From DASTBU01 sp035711845 (GTDB lineage: Bacteria > Acidobacteriota > Vicinamibacteria > Vicinamibacterales > 2-12-FULL-66-21), in the NCBI GenBank assembly GCA_035711845.1, contig DASTBU010000091.1, positions 1 to 64,000 on the forward strand: a stretch of 64,000 nucleotides of DNA, read 5' to 3'. Shown one piece after another: positions 46,688 to 54,928 of this stretch (positions within the stretch are counted from its first letter, which is position 1; every line of letters begins with the position of its first letter). The notes below the pieces were generated by a model. The model saw nothing but the letters and a program-made list of their open reading frames with translations, was not told the origin of the DNA and ran no database searches. The position numbers were made by a program, and so were the translations under genes.

Positions 46688-47323
46688 TTACTCCGGAGTC
46701 GCAGGCGGCTTGCCCGGCGACGCCCCCTGGCCAGTGATTTCCGGATGCGCGTTGCGGAGCCCCTCGAGCGCCTGTCTCGCGGCGCGAGCTTCGGGTGAGT
46801 CCGGCGCAAGATCGACCAGGCGCTGCCAGGCCTTCGCCGCACCCGGAAGATCCTGCTTGCCGAAAGCGCGGACGACGCCGACGTTGAGCAGTGTTTTCGA
46901 GTGCTTCGGATCGAGGCTGAGCGACCGCTCGAACTGCTCGAGCGCCCGATCTGGCTGGTTCGTGTAGTAGTACGCGATGCCGAGATCCGTGCTCACGTTC
47001 GGGTCGCGTGGCTCGATCTCGAGCGCCTGTTCGTACCAGCGCGCCGCTTCCTGAAACCGACCCGCATCGAAATACACGTTGCCGAGCTGGACGCGAGTCG
47101 CCGCGTCCTGGGGATCCCGCTCCGCCACGCCGCGCAGCTCTGCGGCCCTGGATTCGTCGAGCGGCACGGCCGCCTGGCCCTGATCCTGCGAGGCCGGAGC
47201 AGACGCCTGCTGCGCCGGCGTGCCGGCCCGCGGCCCGGTTGGCTGCTGGCTGCCGATGATCCAGCCGACGATCAGTCCGAAGAAAATCCCGGCAACGCCG
47301 AACAGGAGCGATTCTTTGGGCAC
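46688..47323 (-). CDS. membrane-anchored TPR protein
   Basis: A 211-residue protein. The N-terminal helix (LLFGVAGIFFGLIVGWIIGSQ) is followed by a Gln/Ala/Pro linker and three to four TPR units (residues ~70-190): ATRVQLGNVYFDAGRFQEAARWYEQALEIEPRD, STDLGIAYYYTNQPDRALEQFERSLSLDPKH and KTLLNVGVVRAFGKQDLPGAAKAWQRLVDLAPDS (each in parts). It resembles the CcmI/NrfG-like scaffold type. The following YHS gene is probably co-transcribed. No partner is evident. Confidence 0.85.
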   Translation of the reverse strand: MPKESLLFGVAGIFFGLIVGWIIGSQQPTGPRAGTPAQQASAPASQDQGQAAVPLDESRAAELRGVAERDPQDAATRVQLGNVYFDAGRFQEAARWYEQALEIEPRDPNVSTDLGIAYYYTNQPDRALEQFERSLSLDPKHSKTLLNVGVVRAFGKQDLPGAAKAWQRLVDLAPDSPEARAARQALEGLRNAHPEITGQGASPGKPPATPE

Positions 47324-47345
47324 TTGGAAGGATGGCCTGAGCCGA

Positions 47346-48056
47346 TCATAGCAAGGTCCTTCTGAGCCAGTCCAGAAGGGTTGCGCCGAGATCCGGACTC
47401 CTGAACAGCATGTTCGTGCCGTGCCCGGCCCCGTTGAGGATCAGCAGCTCCCGCGTCCTCACGTTCCCTTTCTGCAGCTCGCGCGCCGATCGCAGCGCAT
47501 ACGGATCGTCGTCGCTAGCCACGAGAAGGATAGGACGCACGCCGACCTTGCGCATGGCCGCGTCGATTCGAAGCCCCCGATAGTCGAGCGCGGGCGACAG
47601 CAGACCGAGGGTGCGAACGGATGGGTCGTCGGCAGCCGCAAGCGCTGCGATGCTGGCGCCAAGGGACGCGCCGACGAGGCTCACGTAACCTGGCAGGACA
47701 TCTGGACGCGTGCCGAGATAGCGGCGGGCTGCTTGCACATCCCGGACCATCACCGCATGGTCGTCCGGACTGCCCTGGGATTCACCGTGCCCGCGCAAGT
47801 CGAAGGTGAGCGCTCCGATACCGCCTGCGGCGAGCCGCGACGCCAGCCAGTCCCAGTCGCGCCGTGAACGCCGCAACATGTGAACGAGCACCACAGCGGG
47901 CGCGGGGCGGGTGACAGGCTCGTACCATGTCGCCGCCAGCAGCACGCCATCGTCGGTTCTCAGCAACACGCGCTGCGAGGCCGACACGGTTCCGGGCGCC
48001 ACCCAGGCGCCGGTGAGCGTGAGCGCCAGCAGCAGCGCGGTGGCAAACCTCTTCAT
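47346..48056 (-). CDS. secreted alpha/beta hydrolase
   Basis: A 236-residue protein started at the ATG at 48056, which gives a signal peptide (MKRFATALLLALTLTGAWVAPGTVSA) and overlaps the pdxJ stop by ATGA. The alpha/beta-hydrolase core has VVLVHMLRRSRRDWDWLA (oxyanion region), LTFDLRGHGESQG, the nucleophile elbow VGASLGASIA, aspartate region LLVASDDDPYAL and the catalytic histidine in LNGAGHGTNML. The substrate is unknown; an esterase or peptide hydrolase role outside the membrane is plausible. Confidence 0.85.
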   Translation of the reverse strand: MKRFATALLLALTLTGAWVAPGTVSASQRVLLRTDDGVLLAATWYEPVTRPAPAVVLVHMLRRSRRDWDWLASRLAAGGIGALTFDLRGHGESQGSPDDHAVMVRDVQAARRYLGTRPDVLPGYVSLVGASLGASIAALAAADDPSVRTLGLLSPALDYRGLRIDAAMRKVGVRPILLVASDDDPYALRSARELQKGNVRTRELLILNGAGHGTNMLFRSPDLGATLLDWLRRTLL

Positions 48057-48829
48057 CGGGCTGCCGATGGTGCGCGCACCGCCGCAAGGTAGTCGCGAAC
48101 GGCGCGATCGAGGCCGACGAAGAGGGCGTGGCTGATCAGCGCGTGCCCGATCGAGACCTCGGCCAGGTGCGGTAGCGTGCGAAACAGCGTCAGGTTCTTC
48201 AGGTCCAAATCGTGACCGGCGTTCACGCCAAGCCCCAGCTCGTGTGCCAACACTGCGGCCGCGATATACCGCCCGAAGCTGCCCGCCGCCGACTCGCTGC
48301 CGGCCTCGAAGGCTCTGGCATATGGTTCGGTATAGAGCTCGACGCGGTCGGCGCCGATCGAGGCGGCCCATTTGACCGCGGCCGGCTCTGGATCGACGAA
48401 CATGCTCACGCGCACGCCGGCGTCCCTGAGGCCCTTGACGACATCGCGCATGGCGGCAAGCGGCGAGTCCGAAGGCCACCCGGCCTGGCTGGTGATTTCT
48501 CCGGCTCGGACGGGAACCAGCGTGCACTGGTCCGGCCGCACGTCCTTGACCATCGCAAGCAGATCCGGCCTGGGATCGCCCTCGATGTTGTATTCGACCG
48601 TTCCCTTGTGGCCGCGCAGCTCGCGCGCGATCTCCCGGACGTCGGCAGACGTAATGTGGCGGGCATCCGACCGCGGGTGCACGGTGATGCCCGGAGCGCC
48701 GTTCGCAACCGAGACGCGGACAGCGTCGATCACGCTCGGCGCACGGCCGCCGCGCGAGTTGCGGAGCGTCGCAACCTTGTTCACGTTGACGCTGAGACGC
48801 ACGTTGCGGTGTGACGCCGCGTTATCCAA
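48053..48829 (-). CDS. pdxJ: pyridoxine 5'-phosphate synthase
   Basis: A 258-residue TIM-barrel enzyme that condenses 1-deoxyxylulose 5-phosphate with 3-amino-2-oxopropyl phosphate in the DXP-dependent vitamin B6 route. Family blocks are LSVNVNKVATLRNSRGG, GITVHPRSDARHIT, EYNIEGDPRPDLL, CTLVPVRAGEITSQAGW, VSMFVDPEP, ELYTEPYARAF and LGLGVNAGHDLDLKNL. The usual VDHVATLRxAR at the start is VNKVATLRNSR here. It overlaps glmM by eight bases and the hydrolase by four. Confidence 0.95.
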   Translation of the reverse strand: MDNAASHRNVRLSVNVNKVATLRNSRGGRAPSVIDAVRVSVANGAPGITVHPRSDARHITSADVREIARELRGHKGTVEYNIEGDPRPDLLAMVKDVRPDQCTLVPVRAGEITSQAGWPSDSPLAAMRDVVKGLRDAGVRVSMFVDPEPAAVKWAASIGADRVELYTEPYARAFEAGSESAAGSFGRYIAAAVLAHELGLGVNAGHDLDLKNLTLFRTLPHLAEVSIGHALISHALFVGLDRAVRDYLAAVRAPSAAR

Positions 48830-50162
48830 GATGCTCCTTGACGGCCGCGGCGATTTCGGCGGCCCACCCCTGGATCTCGTGCTGGTCCCGCCCCTCGAGC
48901 ATCACGCGCAGCAACGGCTCGGTTCCGGAGTAACGGACCAGCAGGCGGCCCTGACCGCTGAGACGGTCCTCGACCGCATCCATCACGGTGGCAATCGCGG
49001 AAATCGACCGAAGATCCTTCTTCTCGCGCACGCGGACATTCACGAGCACCTGCGGGTACGTCACGAAACCGGCGGCCAGTTCCGCCAGCTCCCGTCCCGA
49101 TTCCGCCATCGCGCGGAGCACGTTCATGGCGGTTGCGATCCCGTCGCCCGTGTACAGGTGATCGGAAAAGATGATGTGTCCGGACTGCTCGCCGCCGAGC
49201 GACAGGTCGCGCTTGAGCATTTCCTCCATCACGTACTTGTCGCCCACCGGACAGCGCACAAGCTCGATGCCGCTCTCGCGGAGCGCGATCTCGAGGCCGA
49301 TGTTGCTCATCACCGTAGCGACGATCGCATTGCCTCGCAGGCGGCCCAGGGCTTTCAGGTGCAGCGCGCAGATGAGCAGAACAGCATCGCCATCTATGAT
49401 GCGCCCTGCCGCATCGACGAAGATCGCTCGATCGCCATCGCCATCGAAGGCCACGCCCATGCGCGCACCGTGTTCCCTGACGGTCCGTGCCAGTGCTTCC
49501 GGATGCGTCGAGCCGCAGTCGAGATTGATGTTGCGGCCGTCAGGCGAGGCGCTGAGCACGTGGACGTCGTAGCCAACCTCGCGAAACAGGCGGGGTGCCA
49601 CCGTTGTCGTGGCGCCGTTGGCGGTGTCAATCACAATCGAGAACCGGCCGAGACGTTCGGCCTCCGGGAACGCGGCTCGTACGTGCGCTATGTACGCGTC
49701 GATGACGTCCAGACGCTCGATGTGGGGCTCGGCCAGTGCCGGCACCATCCAGTCCTCGCGCGCGATGATGGCTTCCACCTGACGCTCGAGCTGCTCGGTG
49801 AACTTCTCACCGCGACCGGAGAACACCTTGATCCCGTTGTCCGCGAACGGATTGTGCGACGCGGAGATCACGATGCCGGCGTCGAACCCCATGGTTCGAG
49901 TCACGTAGGCGATCGCCGGCGTGGGAATGACGCCCGCGGAGCTCACGGTGGCGCCGGCCGAACACGCTCCCCGGGCGAGCTCCCTCTCGATCCACTCGCC
50001 CGACTCGCGGGTGTCCCGGCCGACGATGAAGCGGAGCGGGCGGGCGCTGCCGTCCATTCCACGAACGAGCGCGGCCCCAAGCCGTGCCACGGTCGCACGG
50101 TCGAGCGGAAACACGCCCGCGGTACCGCGAACGCCGTCAGTGCCAAAGAGCCGGGTGGACAT
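48822..50162 (-). CDS. glmM: phosphoglucosamine mutase
   Basis: A 446-residue mutase that makes glucosamine 1-phosphate for UDP-GlcNAc and thus peptidoglycan. The N-terminus is the standard MSTRLFGTDGVRGTAG. The catalytic phosphoserine is in GIVISASHNPFADNGIKVF (residues ~99-103), the metal site in GVAFDGDGDRAIFVD, the sugar loop GEQSGHIIF and the C-terminal phosphate loop VRYSGTEPLLRVMLEG. It follows cdaR by 19 bases. The order cdaA-cdaR-glmM is a conserved operon in Gram-positive bacteria and many others, linking c-di-AMP to cell-wall precursor supply. Confidence 0.97.
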   Translation of the reverse strand: MSTRLFGTDGVRGTAGVFPLDRATVARLGAALVRGMDGSARPLRFIVGRDTRESGEWIERELARGACSAGATVSSAGVIPTPAIAYVTRTMGFDAGIVISASHNPFADNGIKVFSGRGEKFTEQLERQVEAIIAREDWMVPALAEPHIERLDVIDAYIAHVRAAFPEAERLGRFSIVIDTANGATTTVAPRLFREVGYDVHVLSASPDGRNINLDCGSTHPEALARTVREHGARMGVAFDGDGDRAIFVDAAGRIIDGDAVLLICALHLKALGRLRGNAIVATVMSNIGLEIALRESGIELVRCPVGDKYVMEEMLKRDLSLGGEQSGHIIFSDHLYTGDGIATAMNVLRAMAESGRELAELAAGFVTYPQVLVNVRVREKKDLRSISAIATVMDAVEDRLSGQGRLLVRYSGTEPLLRVMLEGRDQHEIQGWAAEIAAAVKEHLG

Positions 50163-50181
50163 CGGGTAGGTGCGAAGGGCC

Positions 50182-51093
50182 CTATCTGATAGTTACCTCG
50201 ACGACGGCCGGGGTAACCGAGGCGATGCCGAAATCCTGTGAAGGCTCGACCTGGACCCGAAGATTGTATCGGCCCGGTCCGAGGCCGGCAAGGTCCACGA
50301 AGGCTTGGACTGCATCGGACCGAACTTTGACGAGCACGTCCTGATCGCCGCGAATGAGCACCTGCGTCAGCGAGGGAGCGACCCGCGCCTTGTATCCGGC
50401 GCCAAGATTGCGCCATCTCACGGGGACGTTCTCGACCGCGCGTTCGATAGGCGCTGGCAGAATCTCCACGCTGATCGTCGCGCTCCGCGGCTCCACCAGA
50501 CGCACCGCCGCGTCCGCGACACCGACGGTCACGACATCCCGCACCGTATCACGCTGGCCATCGATCCGGACCGGCTCGGTAGTGGCCTCGGCCAGGCGGC
50601 GAACGCGGCTCTCGGGGCCGACGACCTCCACGGTCGGTGGATCCGACGAGCGCGGACCAACGATGAAGCCGGGCGCCGGTTCGCCCTCGAGCGCGGGCAC
50701 GATCGGCACCGTGCGCCGGGCAGACTTTTCGACCTCCAGCGACAGCGTGGCGGGAACGACCTGCACGACCTCGACGCCGTACGGAACCTTCACCTGGTCG
50801 GTCCGCAGATGGAACAGCCGCGACCCGGGCCTGGCGGTCGAGAGATCGAGGACGACCACGATCTCGCCAACTTCGAGCCGGCTCAGGAGCGTCGAGGATC
50901 CGCGGACGAGCACGTCGACCGCGCCCGGCGGGTCTCCGACGATCTCGATGTTCTCGGGCTTCTCGCGGATCTCGAGCGGCACCCTGAGCGCGCGCTCGAC
51001 GACTTCCTGACCGGCAACGGTCAGCCAGAGGAGCGTCGCCAGCGCGATCGCCAGGATCTTGAGCCCGAGATGACGAAAGGGGTGATATGCCAT
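50182..51093 (-). CDS. cdaR: YbbR-domain protein CdaR
   Basis: A 303-residue protein with one N-terminal transmembrane helix (LKILAIALATLLWLTVAGQ) and three to four extracytoplasmic YbbR repeats (e.g. RVPLEIREKPENIEIVGDPPGAVDVLVRG, VPIVPALEGEPAPGFIVG, VSVEILPAPIERAVENVPVRW; in parts). CdaR modulates the diadenylate cyclase CdaA, whose stop it overlaps. The repeats are shorter in number than in Bacillus. Confidence 0.9.
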   Translation of the reverse strand: MAYHPFRHLGLKILAIALATLLWLTVAGQEVVERALRVPLEIREKPENIEIVGDPPGAVDVLVRGSSTLLSRLEVGEIVVVLDLSTARPGSRLFHLRTDQVKVPYGVEVVQVVPATLSLEVEKSARRTVPIVPALEGEPAPGFIVGPRSSDPPTVEVVGPESRVRRLAEATTEPVRIDGQRDTVRDVVTVGVADAAVRLVEPRSATISVEILPAPIERAVENVPVRWRNLGAGYKARVAPSLTQVLIRGDQDVLVKVRSDAVQAFVDLAGLGPGRYNLRVQVEPSQDFGIASVTPAVVEVTIR

Positions 51094-51914
51094 CAGCCCA
51101 GATAGCCGGCGGCCGTGATTCGGCGGGGAGCGGGCCTCCGGGCCACCAGCAGTGACTGCAGGCGATCCCGCAGCGCGTCGGCGCTCAGGTCCCGCTCGAT
51201 TCCACCTTCCAGCGCGAGCGCAATCTGTCCGCGCTCTTCGGAGACCACGACGGCGACGGCATCATTCTCTTCGGTCAGGCCGATGGCGGCCCTGTGGCGC
51301 GTGCCCAGCTCACGGCTCACTCTGGGATTGACCGTCAGAGGCAGGAAGCAGGCGGCCGCCGCGATTCGGTTCTCCTGGAGAATGACGGCCCCGTCGTGCA
51401 GCGGCGAGCCCGGCTGGAAGATCGTCACCAGCAGGTCGTAGGTGATCTCCGCGTCGAGCGGGATGCCGCTCTCGATGTAATTCCGGAGTCCGATTTCCCG
51501 CTCGATGGCGATGATGGCGCCGACGTGCTGCGCGGAGAGCATCGTGGCGGCGACGACGATTTCCTCGATCGTCTCGTCGACCCCTTCCTGGCGGCTGAAA
51601 TACCGGAAGAACGGAGCTTGCCCGAAGTGTGCGAGCGCGCGGCGGATGTCGGACTGAAAGACCACGATCGCCGCAAACGCCACGTACACCAGCATGTTGC
51701 GAATCAGCCAGTTCAGCGTCTGAAGAGGGGCGAGCCGCGAGACGTAGAACAACCCGACCAGCAACAGCGACCCTGCGGCCATCTGGACGGCGCGAGTCCC
51801 CCTGATCAGCTTGAGGAACTCGTAGATCAGGATGGAAACGACGGCAATATCGAGCAGATCCCACCAGTTGACCGGCGGGCGATAGCGAAGGAGACTGCTG
51901 AGGTAGTCGGCCAT
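51093..51914 (-). CDS. cdaA: diadenylate cyclase CdaA
   Basis: A 273-residue membrane enzyme that makes c-di-AMP from two ATP. Three N-terminal helices (VVSILIYEFLKLI, MAAGSLLLVGLFYV, MLVYVAFAAIVVF) precede the DisA_N domain. The two diagnostic motifs are present: DGA in SPLHDGAVILQENRI and RHR in LGTRHRAAIGLTEE. IIAIEREIGLRNYIESGIPLDAEI forms the rest of the nucleotide site. It heads cdaA-cdaR-glmM-pdxJ. A REP-like array lies 45 bases upstream. Confidence 0.96.
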   Translation of the reverse strand: MADYLSSLLRYRPPVNWWDLLDIAVVSILIYEFLKLIRGTRAVQMAAGSLLLVGLFYVSRLAPLQTLNWLIRNMLVYVAFAAIVVFQSDIRRALAHFGQAPFFRYFSRQEGVDETIEEIVVAATMLSAQHVGAIIAIEREIGLRNYIESGIPLDAEITYDLLVTIFQPGSPLHDGAVILQENRIAAAACFLPLTVNPRVSRELGTRHRAAIGLTEENDAVAVVVSEERGQIALALEGGIERDLSADALRDRLQSLLVARRPAPRRITAAGYLG

Positions 51915-51958
51915 GCAAGCGGTAGCTTATCAATCGGGTCGCCGGGCGTCACGTAATA

Positions 51959-52076
51959 GGGGGACAGTCCCCTTAAGGGGACAGGCACCCTAAGGGGACA
52001 GGCACCTTAAGGGGACAGGCACCCTAGGGGGACAGGCACCCTAAGGGGACAGGTGCCTTAAGGAGCCTGTCCCCCT
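51959..52076. repeat. REP-like 17-bp array, copy 3 (largest)
   Basis: Six tandem units of 17 bases (first GGGGGACAGTCCCCTTA, then mostly AGGGGACAGGCACCCTA or -CCTTA) end in the inverted cap AGGAGCCTGTCCCCCT. The layout is the same as copy 2: ACAGTCCC unit at one end and GGAGCC cap at the other. The right part overlaps folP, encoding its final 11 residues and stop. Confidence 0.92.
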
Positions 52077-52928
52077 CACCTGATCCGCGACCCGTACGAC
52101 GTCCGCCATCTCCCGCACGGCGTGGACGCGGACGATGTGGGCGCCGAGCAGGACGCTGGCGGTGACGGCCGCGGCCGTGGCCCACTCCCGGCCGGGCGGC
52201 GGCCGCTCGCCGATGGCGAGTTGCAGAAACGACTTCCGTGACGGACCGCTCAGGATCGGCCGGCCGAGCGCCGCGAACTCCGGCAGCCCCGCCAGCGCCG
52301 CGTAGCTGTGCTCCGCCCGCTTGGCGAACCCGAAGCCGGGATCCACTATGATCGACTCCGGCCGGACACCAGCCGCCACCGCTCGATCCACCGCGGCCTG
52401 CAGCTCCGCCCGAACCTCGCGCACGACATCGGCGTACACCGCAAGCTCGTACATCTGGCTCGAGCGGCCGCGGGTGTGCATCAGGATCACCGCCGCGCCC
52501 GTGTCGGCCATGGCGCGCCCCAGATCCAGATCGTATTGAAGACCGCTGATGTCGTTGACGATCGACGCGCCGGCGGCAACCGCCTCGCGCGCGACCACTG
52601 CCTTGTAGGTGTCGATGGAGATCGGCACGCGCCCTCGAGCCGCGAGGCCGCGGACGACCGGCAGCACCCGCCGCAGCTCGTCTTCAGCGGAAACCGGCGC
52701 CGCGCCTGGCCGCGTGGATTCTCCCCCCACGTCGACGATGTCCGCTCCATCGTCGATCATGCGGCGCCCGTCGGCGATCGCGCGTTCGGGATCGAATCGC
52801 AGCCCCCCATCCGCAAACGAGTCCGGCGTGACGTTGAGGATCCCCATGACGAGCGTGCGCGGACCAAGCTCCAGCGCGCGGCCACCGGGGAGCGGAACGA
52901 CGAAGTGTTGTCGGTTCGCGAACATCAA
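52041..52928 (-). CDS. folP: dihydropteroate synthase
   Basis: A 295-residue TIM-barrel enzyme joining p-aminobenzoate to dihydropterin pyrophosphate in folate synthesis. Motifs: VMGILNVTPDSFADGG, DIVDVGGESTRPGA, PISIDTYKAVVA, INDISGLQYD-type VNDISG, ILMHTRG, IIVDPGFGFAKR, LSGPSRKSF and HIVRVHAVREM. The last 11 residues (RGTGSLRHLSP) and TAG stop are encoded by a REP-like array, replacing the normal end. The ATG pair at the start follows the T-tract of the ftsH terminator with no ribosome site, so the start or its transcription is unusual. Confidence 0.95.
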   Translation of the reverse strand: MMFANRQHFVVPLPGGRALELGPRTLVMGILNVTPDSFADGGLRFDPERAIADGRRMIDDGADIVDVGGESTRPGAAPVSAEDELRRVLPVVRGLAARGRVPISIDTYKAVVAREAVAAGASIVNDISGLQYDLDLGRAMADTGAAVILMHTRGRSSQMYELAVYADVVREVRAELQAAVDRAVAAGVRPESIIVDPGFGFAKRAEHSYAALAGLPEFAALGRPILSGPSRKSFLQLAIGERPPPGREWATAAAVTASVLLGAHIVRVHAVREMADVVRVADQVRGTGSLRHLSP

Positions 52929-52967
52929 ACAAACAAGGCCACGAAGATGCGCGATCTTCGTGGCCTT
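52925..52967 (-). terminator. Rho-independent terminator after ftsH
   Basis: A perfect 14-bp stem (AAGGCCACGAAGAT / ATCTTCGTGGCCTT; 52935-52948 and 52954-52967) with a 5-base loop is followed on the minus strand by TTGTTTGTTT. It lies 30 bases after the ftsH stop and runs right up to the folP start codon at 52928. Confidence 0.9.
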
Positions 52968-52996
52968 TGCGACTGGCCAGCCGATGGCGGACCGAT

Positions 52997-54928
52997 CTAT
53001 TCCTGCGTCACCGGCTTGTTGAGCGGCGGAATCGGCGGCACGATCGAAGGACGCTCCCTCGTCGGCCGCTTCGAGGCGTCGTCGTGCACGTGCGACGAAG
53101 CGGCTGCGGGCACTCTGTCCTCGAGCGCTTCGCCCGCAACAATCCTTCGCACCTGTTCCGCGTCGAGCACCTCTCGAAGCAGCAGCTCCTCGGCGATCCG
53201 ATTGAGCGCCTCGCGGTTGGTCTCGAGCAGCTTGCGCGCCTTCTCGTAGTTCGCCGTCACGATCCGCTTGATCTCCTGGTCGATGCGGATCGCGGTGTCC
53301 TCGCTGTAATCCTGATGCTGCGCGATCTCGCGGCCGAGGAAGATCTGCTCTTCCTTCTTGCCGAACGTGAGCGGACCCATGGCATCGCTCATGCCGTACT
53401 CGCAGACCATCTTGCGTGCCATCTCGGTGGATCGCTCGAGGTCGTTGCCGGCGCCCGTCGTCATGCTGTCGAACGTGATCTCCTCGGCGAGGCGGCCGCC
53501 GAGCAGGATCGCGATCCAGTCGTTCAGGTAGTCGCGCGTGTAGTTGTGCTTGTCGTCCACCGGCAGCTGCATCGTCACGCCGAGCGCCATCCCGCGCGGG
53601 ATGATCGTGACTTTGTGGACCGGATCGGCGTGCGGCAGCACGACGGCAAGGAGCGCGTGACCGGCCTCGTGCACGGCCGTGACCTTCTTCTCCTCGTCGC
53701 TGATGATCATCGACCGGCGCTCCGAGCCCATGAGGACCTTGTCCTTGGCGAACTCGAAGTCCATCATGCGGACGACCTTCTGGTTGTAGCGCGCCGCGTT
53801 GAGCGCCGCCTCGTTCACCAGGTTGGCCAGATCCGCGCCGGAGAAGCCCGACGTGCCGCGCGCCAGCACGTGGATGTTCACGTCGTCGGACAGCGGGATC
53901 TTTTTCGTGTGGACGGCGAGGATGCCCTCGCGGCCCTTCACGTCGGGACGATTCACCACGATGCGGCGATCGAATCGGCCGGGCCGCAGCAGCGCGGGAT
54001 CCAGCACATCGGGCCGGTTCGTGGCGGCAACGAGGATCACGCCTTCGTTCGACTCGAAGCCGTCCATCTCGACGAGCAGCTGGTTCAGCGTCTGCTCGCG
54101 CTCGTCGTGGCCGCCGCCGAGGCCGGCGCCACGGTGACGCCCGACCGCGTCAATCTCGTCGATGAAGACGATGCACGGCGCGTTCTTCTTGCCCTGCTCG
54201 AAGAGGTCGCGGACGCGGGAGGCGCCCACGCCGACGAACATCTCGACGAAGTCCGACCCGCTGATCGAAAAAAACGGGACGTTGGCTTCCCCAGCCACCG
54301 CGCGGGCGAGAAGCGTCTTCCCTGTGCCCGGGGGGCCCATGAGCAGTACGCCCTTGGGAATCCGCCCACCGAGCTTCTGGAACTTCTGGGGCTCCTTGAG
54401 GAACTCGATGATTTCCTGCAGCTCCTCCTTGGCCTCGTCGACGCCGGAAACATCCTTGAACGTGACTTTTTTCTGGGAACTGGAAGAGAGTTTCGCCCGG
54501 CTCTTGCCGAACGACAGGGCCTTGTTCCCGCCGCTCTGCATCTGCCGCATGATGAAAATCCAGAAGCCGATCATGAGCAGAATCGGCGCCCAGGAGTACA
54601 GCAGCGTGGCCCACGGGCTCGCCGTCGCTTCCTCGGCGTCGATGACGACGCCCTTCATCCGCAGCTGGTTGACGAGCCCCTCGTACTGCTCCGGCGCATA
54701 CGTACGGAACTGCTCGTTGCCGTTGCCAGTCGTGCCCGCCGTGGTGCCCTTGATGCGGTTTCCGGTGATCTCTACGCTCACCACCTTGCCCTCGTCCACG
54801 CGATCGAGGAAGGTCGAAAACGAGATCTCCGCAGGAGTCTTCTGGAACGTCTGAGAGAAATTCCAGATGAGTACCCCGACCACGACGAGCACCATCCAGA
54901 AGAGCAAGCTCTTGAGGGTCGAATTCAA
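52997..54928 (-). CDS. ftsH: ATP-dependent zinc metalloprotease FtsH
   Basis: A 643-residue membrane AAA+ protease that degrades misfolded membrane proteins and regulatory targets. The start is a TTG at 54928, overlapping the tilS stop (TTGA), with AGGAGG seven bases upstream. Two N-terminal helices (LLFWMVLVVVGVLIWNF; LLYSWAPILLMIGFWIFIM) flank a periplasmic domain. The AAA module has Walker A GPPGTGKT, Walker B CIVFIDEIDAVGRHRG and the second region of homology NRPDVLDPALLRPGRFDR. The protease site is AVHEAGHALLAV. The tail is Arg/Pro-rich. It is followed by a strong terminator. Confidence 0.97.
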   Translation of the reverse strand: MNSTLKSLLFWMVLVVVGVLIWNFSQTFQKTPAEISFSTFLDRVDEGKVVSVEITGNRIKGTTAGTTGNGNEQFRTYAPEQYEGLVNQLRMKGVVIDAEEATASPWATLLYSWAPILLMIGFWIFIMRQMQSGGNKALSFGKSRAKLSSSSQKKVTFKDVSGVDEAKEELQEIIEFLKEPQKFQKLGGRIPKGVLLMGPPGTGKTLLARAVAGEANVPFFSISGSDFVEMFVGVGASRVRDLFEQGKKNAPCIVFIDEIDAVGRHRGAGLGGGHDEREQTLNQLLVEMDGFESNEGVILVAATNRPDVLDPALLRPGRFDRRIVVNRPDVKGREGILAVHTKKIPLSDDVNIHVLARGTSGFSGADLANLVNEAALNAARYNQKVVRMMDFEFAKDKVLMGSERRSMIISDEEKKVTAVHEAGHALLAVVLPHADPVHKVTIIPRGMALGVTMQLPVDDKHNYTRDYLNDWIAILLGGRLAEEITFDSMTTGAGNDLERSTEMARKMVCEYGMSDAMGPLTFGKKEEQIFLGREIAQHQDYSEDTAIRIDQEIKRIVTANYEKARKLLETNREALNRIAEELLLREVLDAEQVRRIVAGEALEDRVPAAASSHVHDDASKRPTRERPSIVPPIPPLNKPVTQE

